Assembly: GCA_965217125.1 (NCBI GenBank)
Contig: OZ244244.1
Coordinates: forward strand, 1,886,999-1,950,998
Length of the DNA stretch: 64,000 nt
Source of the DNA: JAAOIF01 sp965217125
GTDB taxonomy: Bacteria > Pseudomonadota > Gammaproteobacteria > PS1 > Pseudothioglobaceae
Reading direction: 5' to 3'
The notes under the pieces were generated by a model, which made no database searches, had not been told where the DNA came from, and was given only the letters and a program-made list of their open reading frames with translations. Position numbers and translations under genes: made by a program. This document shows positions 33,008-42,179 of this stretch, one piece after another (position 1 is the stretch's first letter; every line of letters starts with the position of its first letter).

Positions 33008-33422
33008 TTGCAATAGTTTTTATACATTCAAGGTATGCTTGATAGTCCATCGGAGTGTTATTTTTTTGCGAGGAAAAAATCATCTGCGCAATGCAATCCA
33101 TCATTTTATGCTCCGCCTCATGCGGGTCTTTAAGCAGATTTAATATATTTTGGTAATAATCTTTAATGCCAGATGGTTGATTGATGGAAATCTGCTCTCT
33201 TAAAGAAAGGTGCAAGTTAAGGTGCAAAAATGGATTAACCTCCCCTTGTTCAGGAAAATAATCAGCGTCAATATCTTCAATCAGTTGGTGGTATTCTGGA
33301 TGAATCTGAATAATTTGTGCTAACTGCTCTTCTAATGGATCAAGTATTTGTTTGTTTAGCGATTTTTGCCAAGCGTTGGCAAGGAATTGTCGCTGTTGAG
33401 TTTTGTCCTGCGTATAAAGCAC
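32997..33422 (-). CDS. DUF1841 family protein
   Basis: 141 residues starting at GTG. Conserved DUF1841 sequence: NAWQKSLNKQILDPLEEQLAQII, HPEYH, NPFLHLNLHLSLREQI, and HEAEHKMMDCIAQMI. The His-rich helices suggest metal binding, but no function is established. Common in betaproteobacteria and gammaproteobacteria. It follows nth by 15 bases in the same direction. Confidence 0.85.
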   Translation of the reverse strand: MLYTQDKTQQRQFLANAWQKSLNKQILDPLEEQLAQIIQIHPEYHQLIEDIDADYFPEQGEVNPFLHLNLHLSLREQISINQPSGIKDYYQNILNLLKDPHEAEHKMMDCIAQMIFSSQKNNTPMDYQAYLECIKTIANVD

Positions 33423-33437
33423 AGCTGAGTTTGAGGC

Positions 33438-34070
33438 CTATAAGTTTTTTTCTTGGTATTCGCAAAGTTCAAGCAAAACGCACTCTGTGCAAAGCGGAGA
33501 GCGTGCTTTGCAAGTGTAGCGACCATGTAAAATCATCAGGTGATGTGCAGGTATGCGATATTTGTCAGGGATAAATTTAACCAATTTCTTTTCTACTTCC
33601 AATACAGTCTTGCCGCTGGCAATGGCAGTGCGATTAGCAACACGATAAATATGCGTATCAACTGCGATGGCAGGATGCCCAAATGCGGTATTAAGAACGA
33701 CATTGGCTGTTTTGCGACCGACCCCCGGCAAAGCTTCTAATTGTTTGCGAACCTCAGGGACTTTTGAGTCGTATTTTTCAATTAATATTTTACAAGTTTG
33801 AATAATATGTTTGGCTTTTGAATTGAACAGTCCAATAGTTTTGATAGTATTTCTAAGTGTGTCTTCGCCTAATTCAAAAATAGATTCAGGGGTATTAGCA
33901 ATCGGGAATAGTCGGTCTGTCACCTGATTAACGCTTTTATCCGTTGCTTGTGCTGATAGTGTTACCGCAACTAATAACTCAAAAGGGTCTGAGTAGTGTA
34001 ATTCTGTAGTTGGGTTAGGTGTTTTTTTTAATAACCTAGCAAATATTTCACTGCGAGTCTCTGCGTTCAT
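33438..34070 (-). CDS. nth: Endonuclease III
   Basis: Base-excision DNA glycosylase/AP lyase for oxidised pyrimidines. The helix-hairpin-helix with catalytic Lys is LEALPGVGRKTANVVLN, the catalytic Asp is in AVDTHIYRVANR, and the C-terminal 4Fe-4S cluster is CKARSPLCTECVLLELC. 210 residues is the usual length. Confidence 0.97.
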   Translation of the reverse strand: MNAETRSEIFARLLKKTPNPTTELHYSDPFELLVAVTLSAQATDKSVNQVTDRLFPIANTPESIFELGEDTLRNTIKTIGLFNSKAKHIIQTCKILIEKYDSKVPEVRKQLEALPGVGRKTANVVLNTAFGHPAIAVDTHIYRVANRTAIASGKTVLEVEKKLVKFIPDKYRIPAHHLMILHGRYTCKARSPLCTECVLLELCEYQEKNL

Positions 34071-34140
34071 ATTTATTTTTGTTAATTTTTATTCAATGAG
34101 CGAACATTATACCTGAATATAAAACTAATAGCAAAGTCCA

Positions 34141-35553
34141 TTAAAAAAACGACTGCCCGTAAGCCTCTAAGTGCTGCCACAGCTGCTTTTTCTTTGGGTG
34201 CTGAGTGCGCATATTGTTGATTTTTTCAAAATAATCATCAATACTTAAATAGCCATTTTCACCAGACCTGACCCTGCCTTGTAGCGTTTCAAACCAATCT
34301 TGTTGCTCATCTTCGCTGAGTGATTCAGGGTAGTTTCTGGCTTTGAAGTGCATCAACAATGTTGAGAGTTTTTTATCTTTAAATTTTGGCTGGAATTTTT
34401 TTAATTCAGCAACGCTCAGGGTTTGGATTTGCTCGCATTTTTTCTTATCTGCATTGTCAATAAAACCATCATACAGCGATTGGTCCACATCCTTAGCCGG
34501 CTCTCGTGGTTGATTTTTATAAATAGCTTGCACCACTTTGTTAATAGCAGTTTGATTATTTTTGATAAAAGATAAGTGTTGCATACATTGCTGCATATCA
34601 ATTTGCAATTGCTCAATAATTTTAGGCTCAAGCTTATAGACATTAGGCACGAACATTGGGCTTTTATTAAAAATTAAATCTTTTATTTGTAGTCTTTCTA
34701 CGCCAGCAGCAAGCTGTGCTTGTTTGCTAAACATAAGCTTTTTAAGCTCATCAACTTCCAACTCTAATAGGATTTTTGGGTCTTGGTCAAGATTGAATAC
34801 AATCGCTCGATCGCTATACTCAGGATGATAAGCCAGCGCAACTGAGAGTCGCGTACAAGATAATTTTGCCAGATACATTCCTGAGGTATGCAGCATCGGC
34901 TCAAACAGTTTGATTTTTGCTTCTACAGTTTTTTTTACGCGCAGGCTAAATCCATAATCAAACAGTTGCGGCTGTGTTTTTTTAATGATTTTAGCAATCT
35001 CAATAGTCGCCCGCACATCCGCCAAAGCATCGTGCGCATCATTATGTTCAATACCATTAGCAGGTGCAAGTTGGTCAAGTTTAAATATCGGCTTAGCTGT
35101 TTCGTCATATACCCATTTTAGGCTGGCATCTTTTTTCAGCGCATAACACAAACGCACCACATCGAGAATATCCCAACGCGTATTGCCATTTTTCCAATGC
35201 CAAGCATACGGGTCGATAAAATTACGATACAAAGTATGGCGGGTAAATTCATCGTCAAATCGAATTGAATTGTAACCAACCACACAAGTATCTGCTTGAG
35301 AAAACTGATTATTTACTTGCTGAATAAATTGATGTTCAATTATGCCGTTTTGCTCACAATATTGCGGACTAATGCCAGTTACGCAACATGCCTCAGGAGA
35401 CGGTAGGCAATCTTTAGTTGGTTTGCAATAAAACATTTTTTCATAGAGAATATTTAGATTTTCATCGGTGCGAATGCCGGCGAATTGGGCAATGCGGTCT
35501 ATCTTTGGCGAGATGCCGAAAGTTTCATAATCATACCAATAAAATGTTTTCAT
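34141..35553 (-). CDS. sbcB: Exodeoxyribonuclease I
   Basis: 3'-5' exonuclease on single-stranded DNA, used in recombination and mismatch repair. The DEDDh exonuclease core is FYWYDYETFGISPKID (exo I), VVGYNSIRFDDEF (exo II) and HDALADVRATIEIAKI (exo III). The C-terminal part contains the SH3-like and helical domains. 470 residues, normal. Confidence 0.95.
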   Translation of the reverse strand: MKTFYWYDYETFGISPKIDRIAQFAGIRTDENLNILYEKMFYCKPTKDCLPSPEACCVTGISPQYCEQNGIIEHQFIQQVNNQFSQADTCVVGYNSIRFDDEFTRHTLYRNFIDPYAWHWKNGNTRWDILDVVRLCYALKKDASLKWVYDETAKPIFKLDQLAPANGIEHNDAHDALADVRATIEIAKIIKKTQPQLFDYGFSLRVKKTVEAKIKLFEPMLHTSGMYLAKLSCTRLSVALAYHPEYSDRAIVFNLDQDPKILLELEVDELKKLMFSKQAQLAAGVERLQIKDLIFNKSPMFVPNVYKLEPKIIEQLQIDMQQCMQHLSFIKNNQTAINKVVQAIYKNQPREPAKDVDQSLYDGFIDNADKKKCEQIQTLSVAELKKFQPKFKDKKLSTLLMHFKARNYPESLSEDEQQDWFETLQGRVRSGENGYLSIDDYFEKINNMRTQHPKKKQLWQHLEAYGQSFF

Positions 35554-35640
35554 AGCTTTATTTTAGCCAAATATAATAAAGCAAGACCTTCTTTTTTAAG
35601 ATTGTTTTTTGTTTGCAAAAAAAGTGATAAAATAAACATT

Positions 35641-36207
35641 AACTTATACACAACTGATGTAAACAACATAATCCTTTCAAAAAATACCATAACTAACGAT
35701 GCCAAAGCCAGGGCAACCGTTGGATTTTTATCAACTAATGCTTATGTTTTAGTAGATAATACTGCAACTTTCTCAATTTCTGCCAATAACCCTATGAGCC
35801 TTACAGCAGGTAGTCTGTTCAATGTTGGTATTTTAACATATGATGAAAATAGCGATACTTTTTCAGATTTTCTTACTATTATTGTAACGGATAACCCTGT
35901 TTTTTCCTTAGATATTGATGGCAATGGGACTCTTGGCGCTAATAATGATGGGTTAATTATTTTTAAATATTTACTAAATGCTGCCGATGGCAGAAAAGCA
36001 ACTACTGGGTCGAAGTCTTATTTAGATAATGCAAGAACTATTTTAGATATTGATGGCAACGGAACTCTTGACGCTCATAGTGACGGATTGATTATCTTTA
36101 AATATTTACTAAACTCTAATGCTAACAATTTACATACTAGCATTGCTAATGGTGCCACTAGAAAAACAACCGCAGAGTTGAAGGTTTATTTAGATGCATT
36201 TAGATAA
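35641..36207 (+). pseudogene. 5'-truncated dockerin-bearing surface protein fragment
   Basis: The frame is open from inside sbcB, but no ATG precedes the recognisable part, so a start is lacking. An early region resembles a cadherin-like repeat (ARATVGFLSTNAYV). Two F-hand calcium loops follow, LDIDGNGTLGANNDGLIIF and LDIDGNGTLDAHSDGLIIF, spaced as in dockerin type I modules. The tail is closely similar, also at nucleotide level, to the matrixin tail at 38640-38990. Probably the end of a larger gene whose front was lost. Confidence 0.6.
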
Positions 36208-36326
36208 AAATAACAAATAACAAAGCAAAATCTTCTTTTAATTAAAAACCACGCTAAAATCCTGCTGATTTTCTGTTTTTAATGTAGAATTACTAAACTT
36301 TTATTTAAAATAATTTGCTAATAAAA

Positions 36327-36881
36327 ATGATGTTTTTTAAAAATTTTGTTGTAGTTTTTGCTTTGGGCTTTGGTGTAGGAATGCAATCTGTCGCCAGCAC
36401 AGTCCTCAAAGTAGATTTTGATAATGTGGTCAATGCTGCTGAGCTGGTCTTTCAAGGTCAGGTTGTTTCTAAGGAAGTTCGCAGTTTGCCAAATGGGCAG
36501 CCGATGACTTTTATCACCTTTGACATAGACGATTTAATAAAAGGCAGCTATACCTCAACAACAATAGAATTAGGTTTTTTAGGCGGTGAAACTGGCGGCA
36601 GGACTATGATAATATCTGATTTAACAATGCCAGAAGCAGGCGAGGAGGGCATTTATTTTGTTGAAAACACTACTCGCAGGCAGGTTAATCCGTTGTATGG
36701 CTGGCATCAGGGGCATTATTTAGTTAAAACAGATAGCAGCGGCAATAAAACAGTTGAAAAACTAATATCAGACGCTGAATATAGCCCAAATAACAAATCC
36801 ACCAGCTCATATCAAGCCCAGAGTGTAGCAAATAATCTTGATGATTTTAAATCAAGAATTGACGATATTTTAAATCAATGA
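36327..36881 (+). CDS. Secreted protein co-encoded with a matrixin protease
   Basis: About 184 residues from ATG 36327, with a signal peptide (NFVVVFALGFGVGMQSVAS). The core FDNVVNAAELVFQGQVVSKEV and ITFDIDDLIKGSYTSTTIEL follows a pattern seen in small secreted proteins encoded next to bacterial matrixins. No catalytic motif. Its TGA overlaps the protease ATG by 4 bases, so the two are coupled. It may act as inhibitor, chaperone or partner of the protease, which is an inference from position. Confidence 0.6.
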   Translation: MMFFKNFVVVFALGFGVGMQSVASTVLKVDFDNVVNAAELVFQGQVVSKEVRSLPNGQPMTFITFDIDDLIKGSYTSTTIELGFLGGETGGRTMIISDLTMPEAGEEGIYFVENTTRRQVNPLYGWHQGHYLVKTDSSGNKTVEKLISDAEYSPNNKSTSSYQAQSVANNLDDFKSRIDDILNQ

Positions 36882-38995
36882 AACTGATAGCTAAGATAAG
36901 TTTATTGGCTGTTTTAGTCATTAGCACAGCAGTTAATGCTTATGAACTCTTGCAAGGTAGTTGGGCAAGTAATAATATAGAATTTTATATAGGATTTAAT
37001 GGCAGCGAGGATAACATCAGTGCCGCTGATTATCAATCAGCCCTAAATAATGCAATAACTTCTTGGAATAATAATTCTAACTTTCAGTATAGTATTAATT
37101 CAGCATATAAAGACCCGTGTACAGATAATCTAGAAAAGTATAACAGTGTCAGATTTAAAGATGATATATGCGGCACAGCTTTTGGCGCTAATGTACTTGC
37201 AGTAGCAAGTACTTCTTATAGCAGCGGTTATACAGATGATTCTGATATTATTTTTAACTCATCAATAACATGGGGTATTCACGATAATAACAGCAACTCC
37301 CCAATTGATTTTAAACGCGTTGCTTTGCACGAAGTCGGTCACACCCTTGGGATAGGCCATGAAGAAGATAATTCCTCAATAATGAACCCATCGTATCAAG
37401 GCAATATAACAACCCTACAAACAGATGATATAAATGGAATTAGGGCAATATATGGTCTTGACAACTCAGCAGATGATTATGGAGACGACACCAGCACCGC
37501 CACTGCTATTAGTTTTAATACCAATATCAGTGGCAATATTAGAGTTGACGGTGATGATGATTATTTTAGTATTAGCGTGCCTGCTGGTGGCGGCGATTTG
37601 GATATTTATAGCACAAGTAGTATAGATACTTATGGTTATTTATTAGATAGTTCTGCTAATATTATTGCCGAACATGATGATGTATCTGCAACGGATAAAA
37701 ATTTTAAAATTACACGCACGCTTAGCGTTGGCACTTATTATATTCGCGTTAAAGGGTATTATTTTGCCACAACAGGCGATTACACCCTTAGGGCTGATAT
37801 TACTAATACAATCTCAGCCCCAGATGGCATAAATGCTACAGATGGTAGTTCTGCTTCTTATGTGAGAGTATCTTGGAATAGCGTTAATAATGCTTCAAGT
37901 TATATAGTTTATCGCTCTAATGGTTCAGAAGGGGTTTATTCACAAATTGCAAGCACTTCGTCCTCGCCTTATGATGACATCTCAGCGGTAGCAACTATAA
38001 CTTATTCCTACAAAATAAAGGCTTGCACCGGCTCAAGTGGAACTGGCATTTGTAGTGATTATAGTAGTTTTGATACAGGGTATCGTGCTATCTCAGCCCC
38101 ATCTGCCCCAACTGTTAGTGATGGGGATTATACTGATAAAGTGCGTATATCGTGGAGTAGCGTAAGTGGTGCTAATAGTTATATAATTTACCGTTGCACA
38201 AGCACAAACAGCAGCAGTTGTTCACAGATTGACACAGATTCAAGCTCGCCTTATGATGATACAGGAGTTACAGCAGGCATCATTTATTATTACCGACTAA
38301 CAGCGTGTTCTGGTAGTAGCGGTAGCGGTAATTGTAGTAGTTATAGTAGTTATAACCAAGGGCATCGTGCTATCACAGCTGCTCCAAATATTGTATTTTC
38401 ACCTGCTACTATTGCCGCTGTTGTTGGGGCGGATATTGGCAATATAACAGTTATAAATATTGGAGGAGTTGCTGATTTATATTCTATTGTGCCAGCAATT
38501 ACTAATGATTTGTCTTTTAATACCAATACTGGAACTATCTCAGGAACCCCAAGTGCCACAGCATCAGCAACAACATATACAGTTACAGCCACAAATTCAT
38601 TTGGTAGTAATACCGCAACCCTTAGCATTGAAGTAAAAAGTTTTTCCTTAGACATTGATGGCAATGGGACTATTAATGCCCCTAATGATGGACTAATTAT
38701 CTTTAAATATTTACTAAATTCTAATGCTAATAATTTACATACTACCATTGCTAATGATGCTGCTGAGAACAGAAAAACAACAACACAGTTGAAGACTTAT
38801 TTAGATAATGCAGGAACTATTTTAGATATTGATGGCAATGGAACTACTAATGCCCCTAACGATGGATTGATTATCTTTAAGTATTTACTAAACTCTAATG
38901 CTAACAATTTACATACTACAATTTCTAGTAATACAATGGAGGGCAGAAAAACAACCCCACAGTTGAAAGCTTATTTAGATTTGTATAGAGATTAA
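36878..38995 (+). CDS. Secreted matrixin-type zinc metalloprotease with FN3 and dockerin modules
   Basis: 705 residues. Signal peptide (KISLLAVLVISTAVNA). The matrixin catalytic domain (about 25-195) holds zinc motif LHEVGHTLGIGH and downstream Met-turn SSIMNPSY. A PPC-like beta domain (about 205-305: DDDYFSISVPAGGGDLDIY) comes next, then two FN3 domains (about 315-405 and 410-500: VRVSWNSVNNASSYIVYR, VRISWSSVSGANSYIIYR), a putative Ig-like domain (about 505-585), and two dockerin-like calcium loops (LDIDGNGTINAPNDGLIIF, LDIDGNGTTNAPNDGLIIF). Exported and probably displayed or assembled outside the cell. No cohesin is in the window. Confidence 0.87.
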   Translation: MKLIAKISLLAVLVISTAVNAYELLQGSWASNNIEFYIGFNGSEDNISAADYQSALNNAITSWNNNSNFQYSINSAYKDPCTDNLEKYNSVRFKDDICGTAFGANVLAVASTSYSSGYTDDSDIIFNSSITWGIHDNNSNSPIDFKRVALHEVGHTLGIGHEEDNSSIMNPSYQGNITTLQTDDINGIRAIYGLDNSADDYGDDTSTATAISFNTNISGNIRVDGDDDYFSISVPAGGGDLDIYSTSSIDTYGYLLDSSANIIAEHDDVSATDKNFKITRTLSVGTYYIRVKGYYFATTGDYTLRADITNTISAPDGINATDGSSASYVRVSWNSVNNASSYIVYRSNGSEGVYSQIASTSSSPYDDISAVATITYSYKIKACTGSSGTGICSDYSSFDTGYRAISAPSAPTVSDGDYTDKVRISWSSVSGANSYIIYRCTSTNSSSCSQIDTDSSSPYDDTGVTAGIIYYYRLTACSGSSGSGNCSSYSSYNQGHRAITAAPNIVFSPATIAAVVGADIGNITVINIGGVADLYSIVPAITNDLSFNTNTGTISGTPSATASATTYTVTATNSFGSNTATLSIEVKSFSLDIDGNGTINAPNDGLIIFKYLLNSNANNLHTTIANDAAENRKTTTQLKTYLDNAGTILDIDGNGTTNAPNDGLIIFKYLLNSNANNLHTTISSNTMEGRKTTPQLKAYLDLYRD

Positions 38996-39251
38996 AAAGA
39001 AAAAATAATTAGGAGTGCCATCAGATTTGTTGAAGTTGATTTTCTTGTGACAATTCAAAAATTCTAACTCGTGTAGTATTAGGATTTTGTTAATAGTGTT
39101 CAGATTTAAATGGGTTAATTTTGCAATTTTCACCCAAGGGCATAAACAAGAAGCATTTAAATCTACTGAAAAATACTTAGATTATTTCACGAAATTTAGC
39201 CTCTGAAATACGCGAACGGTTGTAATACTTATTTTTTCTTTTCATAATTAG
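38996..39251. other. Intergenic stretch, no gene recognised
   Basis: About 256 AT-rich bases between two convergent genes. A short plus-strand frame (ending near 39209, with TQGHKQEAFKSTEKYLDYF) has no clear start or known family and is not called. No tRNA, terminator or repeat is evident. Confidence 0.5.
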
Positions 39252-40073
39252 TTAAGACCCTAATAAGTTACTAGAATTTATAACACTTCTGCCTAATTCC
39301 TTTTCTGTGTCTTTTCTAGCATTGCCTGCTACTGTGCCGCCTCGTTTAGCAACATTTTTGTTTTTTTCTAAAGTGTTTGGTTTTTCTTCTTTAGAAATTT
39401 CAGTGGTTACGCGCTCGCCTAACATTGCAAAAATCAATTCTAAATCGTCCATATTATCACGCAGATTTATTTTAGATTTTTCAGGTAGATTTTTCAAATT
39501 TTTATATTTACTGGGCGTCATTCCAAAAGTGGCTTTGGAAATTTCAGCCGTTAAAATAGCATAATCTCGTTGCTCAGTAATGCCTCTTTCTTGCCATTCA
39601 TCAGTGAGATTTTGACGAATAGCAATACCACGCAAACGCTTATCAATCCAATCTTTTGGATAACCTTTTTGCTCATAAATCGCCTTCATTCGCTGTTGTG
39701 CCAGCTCTGGGTTTTCTATTTCATCAAGGCGTTCTTTGCCAACTTGTGCCAGCCACAATTTAAAAGGCTCGGCTTTTTTGGAGGGAATGGATTGGATTAG
39801 GCGAAAAATATCTTTGCTATTTGCAACATCAGTTATTCTCATTTTGTTATCAGCAGAAAGCATTTTCAAACGGTTACAATTTGTAACCGTTTCATTACCC
39901 TCTTTGAAAAGTCGGTGTTTTAGCACTTTCCAATAGTTTCTTGCCCCTTGATAATCTTTTTGCTCGGTTAATATTTCCACAATATCAATAATGGAAAAAA
40001 ACCATTCGTCTTGCTGCCAAGTTCTGCGAATGTTTTTGTTTTGAAAAACTATTAGTTTATTTTGATTTTTCAT
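39252..40073 (-). CDS. BRO-N domain protein, DinD-like
   Basis: About 273 residues from the ATG at 40073, which has a GGAG SD; ATG 40082 is an alternative. The N-terminus is a BRO-N/phage antirepressor-type domain (NIRRTWQQDEWFFSIIDIVEILTEQ, YWKVLKHRL). A downstream region, KRLRGIAIRQNLTDEWQERGI and YAILTAEISKATFGMTP, is typical of the DNA-damage-inducible D/BRO group of mobile-element-linked proteins. Function unproven; DNA binding is likely. It sits next to a tRNA-Ser gene, a common integration neighbourhood. Confidence 0.75.
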   Translation of the reverse strand: MKNQNKLIVFQNKNIRRTWQQDEWFFSIIDIVEILTEQKDYQGARNYWKVLKHRLFKEGNETVTNCNRLKMLSADNKMRITDVANSKDIFRLIQSIPSKKAEPFKLWLAQVGKERLDEIENPELAQQRMKAIYEQKGYPKDWIDKRLRGIAIRQNLTDEWQERGITEQRDYAILTAEISKATFGMTPSKYKNLKNLPEKSKINLRDNMDDLELIFAMLGERVTTEISKEEKPNTLEKNKNVAKRGGTVAGNARKDTEKELGRSVINSSNLLGS

Positions 40074-40193
40074 AATCTCCATCAAACACTTTTTGTAATA
40101 TTAACACGCCTCTAAAGTTATCTTGACCCTATTTTTAATAGTAATTATTAATTAAGCAATTGTTTATATTTTCCGCAAAACTCCTAACGGGTA

Positions 40194-40285
40194 TGGTGGA
40201 GAGTGAGGGATTTGAACCCTCGATAGGGGATAAACCCTATACACCCTTAGCAGGGGCGCGCCTTCAGCCACTCGGCCAACTCTCC
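40194..40285 (-). tRNA. tRNA-Ser (GCT)
   Basis: The reverse strand folds as a class II tRNA with a long variable arm. The anticodon is GCT in CTGCTAA. The acceptor stem starts GGAGAGT, and an encoded CCA ends at 40194. T-loop GGTTCAAATCC is present. Reads AGC/AGT codons. Confidence 0.96.
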
Positions 40286-40330
40286 AAAAAAAAACAGTAT
40301 TATACGCGAAATTGAAAAACTTGACTGCTG

Positions 40331-40705
40331 TTAAAAACCATATTTGTATTTGAGGTTTATTTCTTTAAATTTTGTTTCAGGTTCAAGTTTAAGTCTGATT
40401 TTGCCCCAGTCGCCTTTTATTTTAAATTTGTTTTCTATGCTTTCTATGCTTTTTTTAATGCTTAAAAGAACTTGTTCGCTATCGTTTAAATTGCCATCTT
40501 CATCATTTTTGTTTTTGTATTCATAGTAAGTCAAACTGTCATAATCTTTGTTTTTGTTATAAATATCAAGTGCTGCTTGGTTTTCATCTGCCAGTTGTTT
40601 TTTTTGTGAAAATAATGCTTCAATATTCAAAGCTTCCAACTCTTTTTGAATTGGGTTGTTTGCATAAGTAGTAAAAGATAATAGCAAAGCGACTAAGAAA
40701 ACCAT
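40331..40705 (-). CDS. Small exported protein of unknown function
   Basis: 124 residues from ATG 40705, which overlaps the upstream gene's end by 13 bases. A signal peptide is clear (MVFLVALLLSFTTYA). The mature part is highly charged and helical (SIKKSIESIENKFKIKGDW), ending in a hydrophobic strand pattern with terminal Phe (FKEINLKYKYGF). No family recognised. It is the last gene of the trpC-osmC-like run. Confidence 0.6.
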   Translation of the reverse strand: MVFLVALLLSFTTYANNPIQKELEALNIEALFSQKKQLADENQAALDIYNKNKDYDSLTYYEYKNKNDEDGNLNDSEQVLLSIKKSIESIENKFKIKGDWGKIRLKLEPETKFKEINLKYKYGF

Positions 40706-40914
40706 TGATAGATACCTAACATATTGACGCAAACAAAAAAAGCATTGAGTATAACCAGCGATTTATCGTTGTTTTTAGTGCCTTGAATAATCCAGCTGAT
40801 GGCTGATATCATAAAAAATATATACCCAAATTTTGAGTGGTTGAAATTAAGGGCAATCAGCATACCGCCAGAGATGCCGGTGATAGTTCCAAACCAGCCC
40901 CAAAAATTATTCAT
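40693..40914 (-). CDS. Small inner-membrane protein, SWEET/YgjV-like layout
   Basis: 73 residues with three hydrophobic segments (WFGTITGISGGMLIALNF, FGYIFFMISAISWIIQG, SLVILNAFFVCVNMLGIY). The pattern resembles semiSWEET or YgjV-type small transport proteins, but similarity is weak. The ATG at 40914 overlaps the upstream osmC-like stop by 4 bases. Confidence 0.55.
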   Translation of the reverse strand: MNNFWGWFGTITGISGGMLIALNFNHSKFGYIFFMISAISWIIQGTKNNDKSLVILNAFFVCVNMLGIYQWFS

Positions 40915-41321
40915 TGTATTATAAAGTCGTGAGTAATGTGTGCAGATTTGCCCAGCATAATTGAAGCAGAGCAATATTTATCAGCCGACAAACTGATTGC
41001 TTTGCCTACTTTTTTTTGATTAAGATTGATGCCTGTTAGCACAAAATGCATGTGAATTTTGGTAAAAATTTTCGGGTGTTGTGGTGCGCGTTCAGCGCTA
41101 ATTTCTGCACGGCAATCATGCACCTGTTGGCGCATTTTTTTGAGTGTAGATACGACATCTATCGTGCTGCAGCCGCCCATGCCTAATAATAGCATTTCCA
41201 TAGGTCGAATACCGAGATTTTTGCCGCCTAATGCCTCAGGTCCGTCCATTACCACAGCATGACCACTAGCAGATTCGCCGACCATCATCATGCCGTCAAT
41301 CCATTTAATAACTGTTTTCAT
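40911..41321 (-). CDS. OsmC/YhfA-family protein
   Basis: 136 residues. OsmC-fold protein with the conserved Cys pair: LLGMGGCSTIDVV and KYCSASIMLGKSA. Relatives reduce organic hydroperoxides; the YhfA branch has no confirmed substrate. The start overlaps the trpC stop (ATGA), so it is coupled to trpC. Confidence 0.88.
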   Translation of the reverse strand: MKTVIKWIDGMMMVGESASGHAVVMDGPEALGGKNLGIRPMEMLLLGMGGCSTIDVVSTLKKMRQQVHDCRAEISAERAPQHPKIFTKIHMHFVLTGINLNQKKVGKAISLSADKYCSASIMLGKSAHITHDFIIQ

Positions 41322-42136
41322 ACACTTGCGCTCCCTTGTGGGGCAAAAATTTGCTGCAATGCTTGACCCGGATTATCTTGGCACATAAAGGCTTCGCCCA
41401 CTAAAAAGCTGTAAATTTGATGTTTGCGCATAAAGGCAACATCGGCAGCACTCAAAATACCACTTTCGCTAATAATTAAGGTGTCATCTTTGATTTCGCC
41501 CAGCAGCTCGATGGTGGTGTCAAGCGAAACATCAAAAGTGCGAAGATTGCGATTATTGATACCGATCATGGGCAATCTAAGTTTAAATGCACGCTTTAAT
41601 TCTTCCAAATTATGCACTTCGACCAGCACATCCATATTAATAGCAATGGCGCGCATCGTTAAATCTTCCATTTGTTTATCAGTCAGACAAGCGACAATCA
41701 GCAATATGCAATCTGCGCCTAAGGCTCTGGACTCATAAATTTGATAAGGGTCAATTATAAATTCTTTACGCAATACTGGCAATGATACTGCCGCCCTAAC
41801 ATCAGTTAGATGTTGATTATCCCCTTGAAAAAAATCTTTATCTGTCAGTACCGACAAACAAGCCGCACCGTGTGCTTGGTAACTTTTGGCAATTTCTACT
41901 GGGTTAAAATTTTGACGCAATACACCTTTGGAAGGCGATTTTTTTTTGATTTCTGCAATAATTGCATTTTGTTTAAGTGCTACTTTGTCATTTAATGCTT
42001 GAAAAAAATCGCGCGTTTTGCGATTTGCATACGCCATTTCCAGCATTTTATCAGCAGGCACAAGTTTTTGGCACTCAGATAGCTCTTGTTGTTTGCGGGC
42101 AATAATTTTTTTTAAAATATCGGGCGTGTTAGTCAT
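41318..42136 (-). CDS. trpC: Indole-3-glycerol phosphate synthase
   Basis: Tryptophan synthesis, ring closure to indole glycerol phosphate. The start at 42136 (MTNTPDILKKIIARKQQEL) is preferred over a 59-codon longer frame that runs antisense into kdsA. Motifs: AIIAEIKKKSPSKG (catalytic Glu and Lys), SVLTDKDFFQG, PVLRKEFIIDPYQIYE, IGINNRNLRTF, SESGI. Monofunctional, 272 residues. trpE is about 16 kb away, so the trp genes are scattered. Confidence 0.96.
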   Translation of the reverse strand: MTNTPDILKKIIARKQQELSECQKLVPADKMLEMAYANRKTRDFFQALNDKVALKQNAIIAEIKKKSPSKGVLRQNFNPVEIAKSYQAHGAACLSVLTDKDFFQGDNQHLTDVRAAVSLPVLRKEFIIDPYQIYESRALGADCILLIVACLTDKQMEDLTMRAIAINMDVLVEVHNLEELKRAFKLRLPMIGINNRNLRTFDVSLDTTIELLGEIKDDTLIISESGILSAADVAFMRKHQIYSFLVGEAFMCQDNPGQALQQIFAPQGSASV

Positions 42137-42179
42137 ATACAAATTATAATCTAACTTTAATTTTGTCTTTGTATAAATT

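Noticed and set aside
35485..35640. N-terminal extension of the dockerin fragment into sbcB
   Set aside because: It lies antisense to the start of sbcB and shows no protein-like similarity; only the part downstream is credible.
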